NCBI RefSeq assembly: GCF_001971705.1
Contig: NZ_CP019327.1
Span: forward strand, 3,162,001-3,226,000
Reading direction: 5' to 3'
Source: Natronorubrum daqingense
GTDB lineage: Archaea; Halobacteriota; Halobacteria; Halobacteriales; Natrialbaceae
DNA length: 64,000 nucleotides
Part shown: one piece after another, positions 1-9,646 of the stretch
How the letters are laid out: each line of letters opens with the position of its first letter
Position numbering within the stretch: position 1 is the stretch's first letter
The notes under the pieces: model-generated
Seen by the model: the letters and a program-made list of their open reading frames with translations, nothing else
Databases searched by the model: none
Told to the model about the DNA's origin: nothing
Program-made: the position numbers and the translations under genes

Positions 1-883
1 ACGCCCCGCGGTCGTTGTGCTCGCGTTTCCGACCGGTTTCCGTGTCGTACAGCGTCACGTGCCCCTCTCGGTAGATCGAACCGTCTTCGGAATCTGCGCT
101 GCCGATTGCGACGACACCGTCCGTCGCCACTGGATAGTTGGGTTGATTGGCTCCCGGTTCGGGGAACCGACTGTACTCGTCGTCTCCTTCCGGTTCGTCG
201 TCGATCCACCGCCTCGAGCCATCGTCGACTTCGAGCGCGTACGCTTTCGATTCACTCGTCGCGAAGACCGCGCCGTCGGCGACGGCGACCGGTTGCTCGT
301 AGAGCGGATCTTCGCTCGGTTCGACGTACCACTCGATTTCGTGATCCTGCACGTCGACGGCGTACAGCGCCCCGTCCGCGACGACGATCACGAGTCCGTC
401 CACGATGGTCGGTGACGGAATTTCCTCGTCGTAGTCGAGGTCGGCCTGACAACAGACCGTGCCGTCGGTCCGATCGACCTTCGTGAGTTGCTCCCCACCG
501 ACGTGGACCGACTCGGGGGTGACTGCAGGTGTTCCGCTCGCGCCCACGTCCTCCGTCTCCCACTCGAGCGATCCGTCGGCCGCGTCGAGCGCGTGGACGC
601 CACCGTTGGCCACCACGAACACGGTTCCGTTGTCGACTGCGACGGGTCCCCCGTGGTCGTACTCCCACACGACGTCGACCGGTTCCTCCGGAGCGCTCGA
701 GGCGGGCACGACGCTGTTGTTGCCCGCGTTTCCGCCGAGTGAGGACCACCCGTCAGCTTCCTCCGACGCTGAGGACTCGGCGGTGGCCACGTCGTTGGCC
801 GCCGTTGCACCAGTGGCGAGCGATCCGAGGGTCAGCGTCACGCCTGCGTACTGCAGGACGCTCCGCCTCGTTTGGTTTGCCAT
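1..883 (-). CDS. Secreted PQQ-like beta-propeller protein (3' end outside window)
   Basis: The frame opens at the ATG at 883 and stays open to the left edge, so the C-terminus is missing. The N-terminus has a twin-arginine signal (RRSVLQ at about residues 6-11, then a short hydrophobic stretch ending near ATGATA), so the protein should be exported folded. The mature part has repeated blades of the type VYAVDVQDHEIEW and VHALDAADGSLEW, the signature of PQQ/BamB-like beta-propellers. Such haloarchaeal proteins sit outside the membrane; their ligands are mostly unknown. Two more propeller genes lie in the window, at 3174 and 53418. Family call is firm, role unknown. Confidence 0.85.
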   Translation of the reverse strand, partial: MANQTRRSVLQYAGVTLTLGSLATGATAANDVATAESSASEEADGWSSLGGNAGNNSVVPASSAPEEPVDVVWEYDHGGPVAVDNGTVFVVANGGVHALDAADGSLEWETEDVGASGTPAVTPESVHVGGEQLTKVDRTDGTVCCQADLDYDEEIPSPTIVDGLVIVVADGALYAVDVQDHEIEWYVEPSEDPLYEQPVAVADGAVFATSESKAYALEVDDGSRRWIDDEPEGDDEYSRFPEPGANQPNYPVATDGVVAIGSADSEDGSIYREGHVTLYDTETGRKREHNDRGA

Positions 884-1269
884 ACAGTAGTGATGAAATT
901 GCTCCGCGTTACCTATCGGTCCGATAGAATCGTTTCTCTGGGCACACACTCTCGTGCAATTGTTCGCTCACTCACAACCATCTCCCATGTGCACCTGCCG
1001 AGTACACCGGTCGAAAAATCGCCGTTTTATCTCGTTTCACGCGTCGATTGTTCACTTCAAAATCACGGGGTTTTACGTCGAGTTGCCGATGCGAAAACGT
1101 CAGACGCACGTCCGACACACCCGATTTTGTCGTTCGTCTCGGTACTCGTGTCCGCGGGTTTCCATGCGAAACGAGGGGGTTCGGTGATTCGCTCGACGGA
1201 ACGACGACTCGAGGCGGGTTCGATTTGTTCAGTTCACGACGGTCACGCCTCGCGACCGAACCGTCAGGG

Positions 1270-1279
1270 TACTTATTGT
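1270..1279 (+). promoter_or_regulatory. TATA box of htpX
   Basis: TACTTATTGTA lies about 25 bases before the htpX ATG at 1302, the spacing of a leaderless archaeal transcript. The rest of the 418-base gap between the divergent propeller gene and htpX (884-1301) shows no coding potential that I can support. Confidence 0.5.
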
Positions 1280-1301
1280 ATCTGAGCCCATTGGTTTCAG
1301 T

Positions 1302-2186
1302 ATGAACTGGCAGGCGGACTGGGGACTTCGGTTTCGGATGTTCTTGACGATGTTCTTGCTCTTTGCGCTGTACATCGTCTTCGCGGGTGCAATCTCCCTC
1401 TACATGGGCGGCAGTATGATCGTCTTCGCGCTCGTCTTCGGCGGATTCTCGCTGGTGCAGTACTTCTACAGTGACACGCTCACGCTCAGAAGTATGGGTG
1501 CACAGACCGTCTCTGCGGAGGAATATCCACAACTTCACGGTTCTATCGAACGCCTCTCACAGCAGGCTGACCTTCCGAAGCCGAAAGTCGCCGTTATCGA
1601 CTCGAACGTCCCGAACGCCTTCGCGACCGGTCGGAACCAGCGAAACGCGGCCGTCGCGGTGACGACGGGGCTGATGCGAACGCTCGACGACGACGAACTC
1701 GACGGCGTCCTCGCACACGAACTCGCGCACGTGAAAAACCGGGATATGATGGTGATGACCATCGCCTCGTTCCTCTCGACCATCGCGTTCATGATCGTTC
1801 GCTGGGGCGCGTTCTTCGGCGGCGGGAATCGCGGCGGCGGGAAAGGCGGGGCCGGGATCATGGTCGCTATCCTCGTCTCCTTGCTCGTCTGGATCATTAG
1901 CTACCTGTTGATCCGCGCGCTCTCGCGCTACCGCGAGTACTCCGCAGACCGCGGGGCCGCCGCCATCACCGGCAACCCCTCCGCGCTCGCCTCCGCACTC
2001 CTCAAAATCTCCGGCGAGATGGACAACGTGCCCAAAAACGACATGCGCGAAGAAGCCGAGATGAACGCCTTCTTCATCATCCCGATCAAGTCGGGTATCG
2101 TCGGGAAACTCTTCAGCACGCACCCCTCGACGGAAAGTCGCGTCGAGGCACTGCGCGACCTCGAGCAGGAAATGCAGGCGTTCTAA
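1302..2186 (+). CDS. htpX: HtpX-type M48 membrane zinc metalloprotease
   Basis: 294 residues, the usual HtpX size. Two hydrophobic segments lie near residues 12-52, then the zinc site HELAH (H139, E140, H143) in VLAHELAHVKNRD, two more membrane segments around a Gly-rich loop, and a further conserved REYSAD segment that supplies the third zinc ligand in the family. HtpX degrades damaged or misassembled membrane proteins from the cytoplasmic side. The ATG at 1302 fits the TATA box 25 bases upstream. The pspAB gene follows after 24 bases, so the two are probably co-transcribed as an envelope-stress unit. Confidence 0.93.
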   Translation: MNWQADWGLRFRMFLTMFLLFALYIVFAGAISLYMGGSMIVFALVFGGFSLVQYFYSDTLTLRSMGAQTVSAEEYPQLHGSIERLSQQADLPKPKVAVIDSNVPNAFATGRNQRNAAVAVTTGLMRTLDDDELDGVLAHELAHVKNRDMMVMTIASFLSTIAFMIVRWGAFFGGGNRGGGKGGAGIMVAILVSLLVWIISYLLIRALSRYREYSADRGAAAITGNPSALASALLKISGEMDNVPKNDMREEAEMNAFFIIPIKSGIVGKLFSTHPSTESRVEALRDLEQEMQAF

Positions 2187-2210
2187 GGCGACACGGTTCT
2201 CACTCGAGAT

Positions 2211-2816
2211 ATGGGACTGCTGGATGGACTTCGTGCCGTACTCGGACTCCGCGCCGAGAGCGATGCGAGACGCGACGCCGACCCCGACGACCTCTTCGGG
2301 ATGAGCACCGCCTACATCACGATGCAGACCGACCTCCGCTACGACTCCGCGGACGTCGGCGCGCTCTGTTTCTCCGGCGTCGACTCGGGCAGCTTTCACG
2401 ATGCCGTCGACGAAGTCGAGGCGATCCTCGAGGCCGGTCGCGAGGAGACCGGCACCGACTTCTCGGTTACGAGCGACGACCACGGCTACCACTGGGTCGT
2501 CCTCGAGGACGACGACCCCGAGGACCTGATCACGAGCATGCACTTCGCCGCGGACACGTTCATCGAACACGGCTACGGCTCCCGCCTGCTCGCTGCCGTA
2601 TTCGCCTACACCCACCGCGACGGACCGGCGTACTGGATCTACTCGTTCCGACGCGGACGCTACTACCCGTTCGCGCCCCGATCCGGCCGCGAACGCGACT
2701 CGAGTGCGGAGTTCAAACTCGAGGCGACACTCGACGGCGAACTCGAGATCGAACGCGAGAAGGAGTACTGGTATCCGCTGTGGCCGAGCGAGCGCGGGAC
2801 ACATCCGTGGGAGTAA
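2211..2816 (+). CDS. pspAB: PspA-associated protein PspAB-like
   Basis: 201 residues, acidic and soluble, with no signal or membrane segment. It begins MGLLDGLRAVLGL and carries a conserved core with YITMQTDLRYDSADVGALCF and the end motif REKEYWYPLWP. I recognise it as the haloarchaeal family annotated PspA-associated protein PspAB, commonly found directly after htpX; that placement is recalled, not computed. The molecular function is not established. The 24-base gap and same strand imply co-expression with HtpX. The reading frame is intact and in the host codon style. Confidence 0.75.
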   Translation: MGLLDGLRAVLGLRAESDARRDADPDDLFGMSTAYITMQTDLRYDSADVGALCFSGVDSGSFHDAVDEVEAILEAGREETGTDFSVTSDDHGYHWVVLEDDDPEDLITSMHFAADTFIEHGYGSRLLAAVFAYTHRDGPAYWIYSFRRGRYYPFAPRSGRERDSSAEFKLEATLDGELEIEREKEYWYPLWPSERGTHPWE

Positions 2817-2951
2817 TTTCCAAATATCACTAAGACATCGTTAAAACTGACCGGCCACCGACAGAACGCACGCATTGTTGGGGTGCTCGCTCGCTTGTAC
2901 CAAATCACATTGGCACCATAGATATCCCGGTGGACGTAGTATGAAGAACTA

Positions 2952-3069
2952 CGGCAGGAAACACTTCCATCTCAGTCACCGGCTGCGTGCCATGCACATC
3001 ACGACAGTCACCGACTGTGTCATGCAGTACTTCAACTGCGCCATACACCAGTTGTTTCGTTTCCTGCCG
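2952..3069. ncRNA. Candidate structured RNA or compound regulatory palindrome
   Basis: An 11-base perfect inverted repeat, CGGCAGGAAAC (2952-2962) and GTTTCCTGCCG (3059-3069), closes a segment with three hairpins. Two are near copies: CAGTC-ACC-GGCTG at 2973-2985 and CAGTC-ACC-GACTG at 3005-3017. Their one difference turns a T-G pair into T-A and so keeps the stem. The third is GCAGT-acttca-ACTGC at 3024-3039. The second extends to a longer irregular stem (2997-3024). It lies in the 357-base gap between pspAB and a propeller gene. Strand is unknown. A 54-codon basic reading frame on the + strand (from 2941) covers it but is unlike haloarchaeal proteins. No known RNA family recognised. Confidence 0.4.
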
Positions 3070-3173
3070 CACCTTTTAGCCCTCGAGTGTCGACGCCGAC
3101 GATAATCGATCTACGCGCCGAACGTCGATCGCTGTCGCATCCATTATATCGGATCGGTCGGTAGCCCCTGACA

Positions 3174-4367
3174 GTGACCAACTGGAACCAGTTCAAAGGC
3201 GACCCGCGACACTCGGGGCGTCGACGCGAACTCGAGGGGCCGAATCGGGTTCGAGAGGCCTGGACGGTCGACCTCGACGGGGACGCCGGGTCTCCAGTCT
3301 ACGATCGCGACACCGTCTACGTCCTGACGAATCGGGCCTGTCACGCGCTCGAGCGAGCGCGCGGACGCGAGCGCTGGACGGTCGAGATTGATGCGGCGGC
3401 CGAGAGTACGCCCGTCGTCACCCGCGACACGCTCTATCTCACCTCCAGCGACGGCACCGTTCGCGCACTCGAGACCACGACGGGCGACCAGCGCTGGGCG
3501 ACGACACTCCCCGGCACGCTCGAGTCGTCGCCCGCACTCGCCGACGGCCTCATCTACGCCGGTCACGAGGCGGGCGTCTCGGCACTCGAGGCCGACACCG
3601 GCGAAATCGTCTGGACGCACGAAACGGACGCCGCAGCCGTCGGCACCCCGGCGGTCGACCGCGTCCGTGACCGAGCACACGGAGACGAGTGGGGAAGCGA
3701 CACGCCGGAAGCGGACGAACTCGACCTCCTCTCGCTCGAGGACGCCCGGATGGACGAGGACGCGTCGCAGGCGGCCGATCGCGACCGCGTCTGCGTTGCC
3801 ACCGCGGACGAACAGGTGCTCGCACTCGAGGCTGACACCGGGGAACCCTGCTGGAACGCGCCGACGAACGGCACGGTCGTCGACGGGCCGACGATCACCG
3901 GCGATCGAGTGTACGTCGCCGACGACAGCGGCACGCTCGTCGCGTTACACGCCGACAGCGGGCAATCGTGGTTCACCTACAAGATCCAGCAGTCGTTCGC
4001 CTCCTCGCCGACCGTCCTTCCCGAGCGCGATACGACGTTCGTCGGCGCGACCGACGGCTACGTCCACGTCACCGACACGACGTTCGGCCGTCGCAAACTC
4101 CGCGGCTGGCTCTTCGCGAAGAAGGGCGTCGCCCTCGACGGGACAATTTCGGCGAGTCCTGCCGTCGCCGGCGAAATCTGCTGTGTTGGCGACTCGACCG
4201 GATCGTTCTATGGGATCGATCTGACCGACGACTGCAACCCCTGCTGGCACGTCGGCCTCGACGGCCCGATCACGGCTCCCCCCGCACTCGGGGAGGACCA
4301 TCTGTTCGTCGTCGGTGGCGACCGACTCTACCGTCTCGAGTGGGACACAGACGAGCGATCGGTCTGA
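3174..4367 (+). CDS. PQQ-like beta-propeller repeat protein, probably cytoplasmic
   Basis: 397 residues with no signal peptide. Propeller blades repeat through the whole length (TVYVLTNRACHALERARGRERW, LYLTSSDGTVRALETTTGDQRW and later variants), each with the Gly-x-x-x-W closing motif of PQQ/BamB-like repeats. A charged insertion of about 40 residues sits near the middle (DELDLLSLEDARMDEDASQ). The start is GTG at 3174, directly before TNWNQFKGDPRHSG, which matches how this family normally begins; no upstream ATG is in frame. The role is unknown. Unlike the propellers at both other loci it should stay inside the cell. Confidence 0.8.
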   Translation: MTNWNQFKGDPRHSGRRRELEGPNRVREAWTVDLDGDAGSPVYDRDTVYVLTNRACHALERARGRERWTVEIDAAAESTPVVTRDTLYLTSSDGTVRALETTTGDQRWATTLPGTLESSPALADGLIYAGHEAGVSALEADTGEIVWTHETDAAAVGTPAVDRVRDRAHGDEWGSDTPEADELDLLSLEDARMDEDASQAADRDRVCVATADEQVLALEADTGEPCWNAPTNGTVVDGPTITGDRVYVADDSGTLVALHADSGQSWFTYKIQQSFASSPTVLPERDTTFVGATDGYVHVTDTTFGRRKLRGWLFAKKGVALDGTISASPAVAGEICCVGDSTGSFYGIDLTDDCNPCWHVGLDGPITAPPALGEDHLFVVGGDRLYRLEWDTDERSV

Positions 4368-4530
4368 ATCGGACGGTTCGACTAGAAATTTACGCCTCGA
4401 TTCTTCGCTCCCAATGACTGCTGGCACTGTTCGATCACCGTCTCGCTTTCACTGGTAAACCTGTTGATTAGTTGGAACGCAACCCCGTCGCAGTCTTGCA
4501 CTTTCACTTTCACCCTCCTGTTAACGAGGG

Positions 4531-4537
4531 TTTATGG
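4531..4537 (+). promoter_or_regulatory. TATA box of radA
   Basis: TTTATGG ends 24 bases before the ATG at 4561. This spacing favours the leaderless start at 4561 over an upstream in-frame ATG at 4534, which lies inside the promoter itself. Confidence 0.55.
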
Positions 4538-4560
4538 GGGGTCCGGCACAAGCAGGGAGT

Positions 4561-5592
4561 ATGCCCGAAGCAGATCTCGAAACACTTCCCGGCGTTGGAC
4601 CGGCAACCGCAGACAAACTCCACGACGCAGGCTTCGAATCCTTCCAGAGCCTGGCCGTTGCCTCGCCGTCGGAACTCTCGAACACGGCCGACGTCGGCGA
4701 GTCGACGGCCTCCGACATCGTCCGTGCCGCTCGTGACGCCGCCGACATCGGCGGCTTCGAGACCGGTACAACCGTGCTCGAGCGACGAAACGAAATCGGC
4801 AAGCTAAGCTGGCACATCGACGAGGTCGACGACCTCCTCGGTGGCGGAATCGAGACCCAGTCGATCACCGAAGTCTACGGCGAGTTCGGATCCGGGAAGT
4901 CCCAGGTCACCCACCAGATGGCCGTCAACGTCCAGCTTCCCAAGGAAGTCGGCGGCCTCCACGGCAGCGCGATTTTCGTAGACAGTGAGGACACGTTCCG
5001 ACCGGAGCGAATCGACGACATGGTTCGTGGACTGCCAGACGAAGCGATCAACGCGACCCTCGAGGACCGCGAAATGGAGGGCTCGGCCGACGACGAGGCC
5101 GCCGTCGACGAACTCATCGAGGACATCCTCGACAAGATCCACGTCGCGAAGGCGTTCAACTCCAACCACCAGATGCTGCTCGCCGAGAAGGCGAAGGAAC
5201 TGGCCAGCGAACACGAGGACTCGGAGTACCCCGTCCGACTGCTCGCAGTCGACTCGCTGACCGCTCACTTCCGTGCTGAGTACGTCGGTCGTGGCCAGCT
5301 CGCAGACCGACAGCAGAAACTCAACAAGCACCTCCACGACCTCGACAAGGTCGGAAACCTCTACAACGCCGCCGTGATCGTGACGAACCAGGTCGCCTCG
5401 AACCCCGACTCGTTCTTCGGCGACCCAACGCAGCCGATCGGTGGCAACATCCTCGGCCACAAGTCCACCTTCCGAATCTACCTCCGCAAATCCAAAGGCG
5501 ACAAACGAATCGTCCGCCTCGTCGACGCGCCAAACCTCGCCGACGGCGAGGGCGTCATGCGCGTCCAAGACGGTGGCCTGAAGCCAGAGTAA
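4561..5592 (+). CDS. radA: DNA repair and recombination protein RadA
   Basis: 343 residues from ATG 4561, the length I know for haloarchaeal RadA. An N-terminal helix-hairpin-helix domain ([12 protein letters not shown], residues about 9-60) precedes the RecA-fold core. Walker A is GEFGSGKS at residues 107-114, and Walker B lies in [15 protein letters not shown]. The C-terminal DNA-binding loop region holds [20 protein letters not shown]. RadA forms the ATP-dependent filament on single-stranded DNA that drives strand exchange in homologous recombination. It is transcribed alone, with its own TATA box and a hairpin pair after the stop. A longer start at 4534 would overlap the promoter. Confidence 0.98.
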   Translation: MPEADLETLPGVGPATADKLHDAGFESFQSLAVASPSELSNTADVGESTASDIVRAARDAADIGGFETGTTVLERRNEIGKLSWHIDEVDDLLGGGIETQSITEVYGEFGSGKSQVTHQMAVNVQLPKEVGGLHGSAIFVDSEDTFRPERIDDMVRGLPDEAINATLEDREMEGSADDEAAVDELIEDILDKIHVAKAFNSNHQMLLAEKAKELASEHEDSEYPVRLLAVDSLTAHFRAEYVGRGQLADRQQKLNKHLHDLDKVGNLYNAAVIVTNQVASNPDSFFGDPTQPIGGNILGHKSTFRIYLRKSKGDKRIVRLVDAPNLADGEGVMRVQDGGLKPE

Positions 5593-5628
5593 CAACCACA
5601 CCGTTCGATTTTCGATTTTCGCGTGAAA

Positions 5629-5659
5629 CTCGAGAGGCGTCTCTCGAGCGTCACGCTCG
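5629..5659. terminator. Two adjacent hairpins between convergent radA and sufU
   Basis: CTCGAGA-ggcgtc-TCTCGAG (5629-5648) is followed by CGAGCG-tca-CGCTCG (5645-5659), sharing four bases. They lie in the 126-base gap where radA and sufU converge, so they could end transcription from either side or act as alternative folds. Confidence 0.4.
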
Positions 5660-5718
5660 GTGCTGTGTTTCTCAGACGCAGCGAAAAGCGGCCGGGTGAC
5701 TGGCGTCGAACGGTTCCG

Positions 5719-6138
5719 TTAGTCTTCGGTCGTCGTCTTCTCGACGTCGAGTTCGCCCTGGTAAATCTCCGCGCCGTCCTGGGCGACCTTCTCCGCCAAC
5801 ACGGCACACTTGACTCGCATCGGCGAGATGTCGACGCCGAGCATGTCGATGACGTCGTCGCGATCCATCTCGAGTAGTTCGTCGACCGTCTTGCCTGCGA
5901 GCTCAGTCGAGAGCATGCTCGCCGAGGCTTGACTGATCGCACAGCCATCACCGGAGAAGGCCACGCGTTCGATCGTCTCCTCGTCGTCGGCGAGGACGAC
6001 GTCCATCCGAATCTCGTCACCGCACATCGGGTTCTCGCCGATGTGGGTAAACGTTGGATCCTCGAGTTGCCCGTAGTTACGCGGGTTCTTGTAGTGGTCG
6101 AGAATCTGCTGTCGGTACATATCCGAGCCCAGTCCCAT
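5719..6138 (-). CDS. sufU: SufU/IscU-type iron-sulfur cluster scaffold protein
   Basis: 139 residues. The three ligand cysteines are in their family contexts: C39 in NPMCGDE, C66 in SGDGCAIS, and C111 in RVKCAVL; Asp41 is also present. The spacing between the second and third cysteine is that of the SufU branch. These proteins accept sulfur from a SufS-type cysteine desulfurase and assist Fe-S cluster assembly in the cytoplasm. No other suf gene is nearby. The start ATG at 6138 gives MGLGSDMYRQQILDHYKNPRN, the normal family N-terminus. The gene converges with radA. Confidence 0.93.
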   Translation of the reverse strand: MGLGSDMYRQQILDHYKNPRNYGQLEDPTFTHIGENPMCGDEIRMDVVLADDEETIERVAFSGDGCAISQASASMLSTELAGKTVDELLEMDRDDVIDMLGVDISPMRVKCAVLAEKVAQDGAEIYQGELDVEKTTTED

Positions 6139-6310
6139 CGTTGTATCCGATTAGACGCGAGAGTTGTAAAAGGGTTCCGGGGCGACACACGAGGCTATCT
6201 CGACGGTTCGTCGTCTCGAACACGACCGCCCGCGTGACCACCTCGAGACAGCAGTCGACTCGCTTTTTCTCGGTCGGGTCCGATACACACCGTGAGAATC
6301 TGCTGGGGCC

Positions 6311-6556
6311 CTACGAGCGCGCCTCAGTCGGCGGATTGAGGTAACACGCGTCGGCGATCACGACCACGCCGACGAGTGACGCGACGAGCATCGTCACTAC
6401 GAGTGGAACGCTCGAGAGTCCCGCCACGAGTATCGCGCTCGCGTATGCAACGGGAATAATTCCCAGCAGGACGTCGTATCGCGATGCCGCGGCGAGCGTT
6501 GCAACCACCGTCTCGAGTGGATCCGGAACGGATCCGTCGATTGTCGTCTCTTGCAT
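6311..6556 (-). CDS. Small conserved-looking membrane protein
   Basis: 81 residues from ATG 6556. A soluble N-terminus (MQETTIDGSVPDPLETVVATL) precedes two closely spaced hydrophobic segments (YDVLLGIIPVAYASAILVAGL and VPLVVTMLVASLVGVVVIAD), then a short tail. A longer frame from 6634 exists, but its extra residues (MDSVIATDGTAFFSRS) are unlike a haloarchaeal protein start. It lies between sufU and the HD hydrolase on the same strand, about 240 bases from either. I do not recognise the family. Confidence 0.6.
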   Translation of the reverse strand: MQETTIDGSVPDPLETVVATLAAASRYDVLLGIIPVAYASAILVAGLSSVPLVVTMLVASLVGVVVIADACYLNPPTEARS

Positions 6557-6796
6557 CGGTCTCACCTCGGCACACAATAATACGACAGAGCGACTGAAAA
6601 ACGCCGTGCCGTCTGTCGCAATGACGCTATCCAAAATTGAACTGACTCGCTGCAGTGACTGTCGAGTTCGTGGCCGTCCCTCGTCCGTCTCCCCCTCTCA
6701 CTCGTCTCTTCATGCTGAGCGCTCTCGAGTCGGCCGGTGCCTCGAGTCTTCTCGCTGAACGGTCTCGATTCGAGGTTCCCGCGACCAGATATCCAC

Positions 6797-7435
6797 CTAC
6801 CGCTCACCGGCACGTTCCGCATCGAATTGCTCGAGGAACGTTCGCACGAACTGTGCCCGCTCCGTCGCGAGTTCCCGACCGACGTCGGTGTACATCCGCT
6901 CGGGCAGGTCGAGGATCTTCTTGTGGAGGTGGTTGTACTGCGTCTTCCCCGACACCGTCTCGTCCTCGGCGACCGGGACGGCAGGATCGTGCATCGCCTC
7001 CTCGAGCGTGCCGCCGTGGGCGAACACCCGCGCGACCCCGACGGCACCCAACGCGTCGAGGTTGTCCGCATCGCTGACGATTTCGGCCTCGAGCGTCTCC
7101 GGTTCGATCGCGTTCGAGTATCGGTGAGCGCGAATACACTGCTCTACGTGTTCGACGGTGTCCGACGAGACGTCGTGGGATTCGAGTATCCGTCCCGCTT
7201 CCGTGGCTCCCCAACTCGCGTGATCGTCGATCTCGCCGCGATCCTCCCGTTCCCGGCCGATATCGTGGAGGGCCACGGCGAGTGTGACGACGGTCTCGTC
7301 GATGGAACCTGACTCCGGATGGTCGCTGATCAGTCTCGAGGCCAGCGCGTCGACGCGTTCGACGTGGTGCCAATCGTGTGCTGGTGGGGCCTCCTCGAAA
7401 TAGGTCTGGGCGCGAATTTGGACTGCCTCGAGCAT
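6797..7435 (-). CDS. HD-domain phosphohydrolase
   Basis: 212 residues. The metal-binding HD pattern is complete: HDWHHVERV (H20, D21, H24), LALHDIGRE-type motif VALHDIGRE (H57, D58), a later H in EDHASWGA-like DDHASWGATEA, and a distal D in EIVSDADNLDALGA. HD proteins of this kind hydrolyse phosphate esters, often nucleotides or cyclic nucleotides; the substrate here cannot be read. The start ATG 7435 begins MLEAVQIRAQTYFEEA. It is not in an obvious operon: about 240 bases separate it from the next gene downstream. Confidence 0.88.
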   Translation of the reverse strand: MLEAVQIRAQTYFEEAPPAHDWHHVERVDALASRLISDHPESGSIDETVVTLAVALHDIGREREDRGEIDDHASWGATEAGRILESHDVSSDTVEHVEQCIRAHRYSNAIEPETLEAEIVSDADNLDALGAVGVARVFAHGGTLEEAMHDPAVPVAEDETVSGKTQYNHLHKKILDLPERMYTDVGRELATERAQFVRTFLEQFDAERAGER

Positions 7436-7515
7436 GGTGAGTAGTGGCGTGAAACCGTGGATAAACGCTTCGTCTCCGGTCTCTCCTCGAGTCGACCGTT
7501 TCGCTCCTATCGCCA

Positions 7516-7567
7516 GACGGTGGGCACCGGACCCAGTGGCTGGTTCGGTTCAGGGTTGAGACCGGGT
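7516..7567. repeat. Diverged repeat, copy 1
   Basis: A 52-base stretch including CCAGTGGCTGgTTCGGTT matches 16235-16287 at about 42 of 53 aligned positions (counted by eye). Both copies lie shortly upstream of a minus-strand start codon (7435 here, 16216 at the other). Whether they are remnants of a mobile sequence or a shared promoter region is unclear. Confidence 0.45.
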
Positions 7568-7720
7568 GTTTTCGAAACGATGGATGGGCGTTTCGTCCAG
7601 TTCGAAGCTGAATACCGGACGAATCCATTTCGGATACACTCTAGGTTCGATCTTGCAGCACGTCGTTGGTAAGAACCCTATCAGATGGGTGATATATGTG
7701 TCTCTAGATGGTGATAAATC

Positions 7721-7760
7721 GGTGGACATAACCTACGGATACCCCTACCCGTTGTCCACC
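7721..7760. other. Perfect 8-base inverted repeat in a 617-base gap
   Basis: GGTGGACA (7721-7728) and TGTCCACC (7753-7760) are exact inverse copies 24 bases apart. They lie in the AT-richer gap 7436-8052 between the HD gene and RNase J. Apart from this and the repeat at 7516 I see nothing codable in that gap. It could be an operator for the RNase J gene 290 bases downstream, or chance. Confidence 0.25.
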
Positions 7761-8052
7761 TACCTACAAGATCGGTCACTCGATAGCGGAATATGTTTTG
7801 TGGTTCGATTTCCTCGCTCATCTCTCCGCTCTACACTCTCGTAATCCGGGAGTACTTACGTGTGGAAGGCCGTTATCCACCTAACCGAAAGAGGCGCTGT
7901 CCTTGGCACAGTCGGGACCGAACGTTCGATTTTGGAACCGCCACGGACGTGTTCGACTTGCTCGCTCACGTTACTGACCGTTCGGATTCCCACGAGGCGG
8001 CCAGTCTGGCTGCGAGGCTGTGTCGTACGGACTGCTATGATCGGGTTTACCA

Positions 8053-9390
8053 ATGGAAATTGAAATTGCGACGATTGGCGGCTACGAAGAAGTCGGACGG
8101 CAGATGACTGCCGTCCGCGCCGGTGACGATATCGTGATCTTCGACATGGGACTGAACCTTTCGAAGGTCCTCATTCACGATAATATCCGAACCGAAGGGA
8201 TGCACAGTCTCGATCTGATCGACATGGGTGCGATCCCCGACGACCGGGTCATGAGCGACTTAGAGGGCGACGTTCAGGCGATCGTCCCGACGCACGGCCA
8301 CCTCGATCACATCGGGGCGATCAGCAAACTCGCTCATCGATACGACGCACCCATCGTCGGAACACCGTTCACGATCGAACTCGTAAGCGACGATGCCGAA
8401 GAAGAGCAGAAGTTCGATCTCGACAACGATCTCGTCAAAATGGAGGCCGGCGAAACGATGACGATCGGTGACCACGGCTGTGAACTCGAATTCGTCAACG
8501 TCACCCACTCGATCATCCAGGCGATCAACCCGGTCTTGCACACGCCCGAGGGGGCGATCGTCTACGGACTCGACAAGCGTATGGACCACAACCCTGTCAT
8601 CGGCGACCCGATCGATATGGATCGCTTCCGTGAGATCGGCCGTGAAGGCGTCCTCTGTTACATCGAAGACTGTACGAACGCGAACAAGAAGGGTAGAACT
8701 CCCAGCGAGAACGTCGCGCGAGAACACCTCCGAGACGTCCTATACAGCATGGAGGACTACGACGGTGCAATCCTCGCATCGACGTTCTCGAGCCATATCG
8801 CTCGAGTCAAATCGCTCATCGAATTTGCTCGAGATATCGGACGGACGCCGATCTTGCTCGGCCGATCGATGGAAACGTACTCGGGAACCGCCAAGCAGAT
8901 CGGCGTCGATTTCCCATCGGACGTCGAAATGGTTGGCTACCGTCGCTCCATCGAACAGACCTTAGAGCGGATCATGAACGAGGGCAAAGAGAACTTCCTG
9001 CCGATCGTCACGGGCCACCAAGGCGAACCGCGAGCCCTACTCACGCGAATGGCTCGTGGCGAAACCGAGTTCGAACTCGAGCCCGGCGACAAGGTGGTGT
9101 ACTCCGCACGCGTAATCCCCGAGCCAACCAACGAGGGCCAACGCTATCAAGCGGAGAAATTGCTCGCCATGCAAGGAGCGCGTGTCTACTCCGACATCCA
9201 CGTTTCGGGCCACCTCTGTCAGGAAGGCCACTACACGATGCTCGATGCGCTTCAACCGGAGAACATCATCCCGGCCCACCAGGATCTCAGTGGACTTTCG
9301 GGATACGTCGATCTCGCGACCGATCAAGGCTACACGCTCGGGCGAGATATACACATCACGTCGAACGGAAACGTTATTCAAATAAACTGA
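8053..9390 (+). CDS. rnj: Archaeal RNase J, beta-CASP ribonuclease
   Basis: 445 residues. The metallo-beta-lactamase motif THGHLDHIG (H81, H83, D85, H86) is intact, and the later beta-CASP part includes [14 protein letters not shown] and [14 protein letters not shown]. The length, and the lack of the KH domains of the CPSF-like archaeal proteins, place it in the RNase J branch, a 5'-to-3' exoribonuclease that works on 5'-monophosphate RNA. The start ATG 8053 gives [21 protein letters not shown], the usual N-terminus. It is monocistronic and ends in a hairpin at 9413. Confidence 0.93.
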   Translation: MEIEIATIGGYEEVGRQMTAVRAGDDIVIFDMGLNLSKVLIHDNIRTEGMHSLDLIDMGAIPDDRVMSDLEGDVQAIVPTHGHLDHIGAISKLAHRYDAPIVGTPFTIELVSDDAEEEQKFDLDNDLVKMEAGETMTIGDHGCELEFVNVTHSIIQAINPVLHTPEGAIVYGLDKRMDHNPVIGDPIDMDRFREIGREGVLCYIEDCTNANKKGRTPSENVAREHLRDVLYSMEDYDGAILASTFSSHIARVKSLIEFARDIGRTPILLGRSMETYSGTAKQIGVDFPSDVEMVGYRRSIEQTLERIMNEGKENFLPIVTGHQGEPRALLTRMARGETEFELEPGDKVVYSARVIPEPTNEGQRYQAEKLLAMQGARVYSDIHVSGHLCQEGHYTMLDALQPENIIPAHQDLSGLSGYVDLATDQGYTLGRDIHITSNGNVIQIN

Positions 9391-9412
9391 ACCGCACCGT
9401 CTGCCCTATCGC

Positions 9413-9431
9413 TCGCTCCCTGGGGGAGCGA
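9413..9431 (+). terminator. Hairpin after RNase J
   Basis: TCGCTCCC-tgg-GGGAGCGA forms an 8-base perfect stem 23 bases after the rnj stop codon. Confidence 0.45.
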
Positions 9432-9646
9432 CGCAACCGATGAGCGCTGTCGACACCTCTGGAAAAATTGATATATCGGCGCGCGGCGAGCGCGTATGCA
9501 TGGCGCGCGCCAGCGGTTCGGTTCCGAGCACATGCTCGAGAGCCACGGTTCGTGTGGTCGGAACCAGTGACCATCGCGAATGCTGTCCGTTCGCGATGAA
9601 CCGATCGAAACGCGCGACCCACTTCGGCACGATCTGCGAGTAGCGG

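Noticed and set aside
1557-2804. 415-codon frame opposite htpX and pspAB
   Set aside because: Antisense mirror of two recognised genes, with no domain of its own.
2875-3105. Short basic protein in the gap after pspAB
   Set aside because: Composition (many His, Arg, Cys) is unlike haloarchaeal proteins, and the DNA is better explained by its nested inverted repeats.
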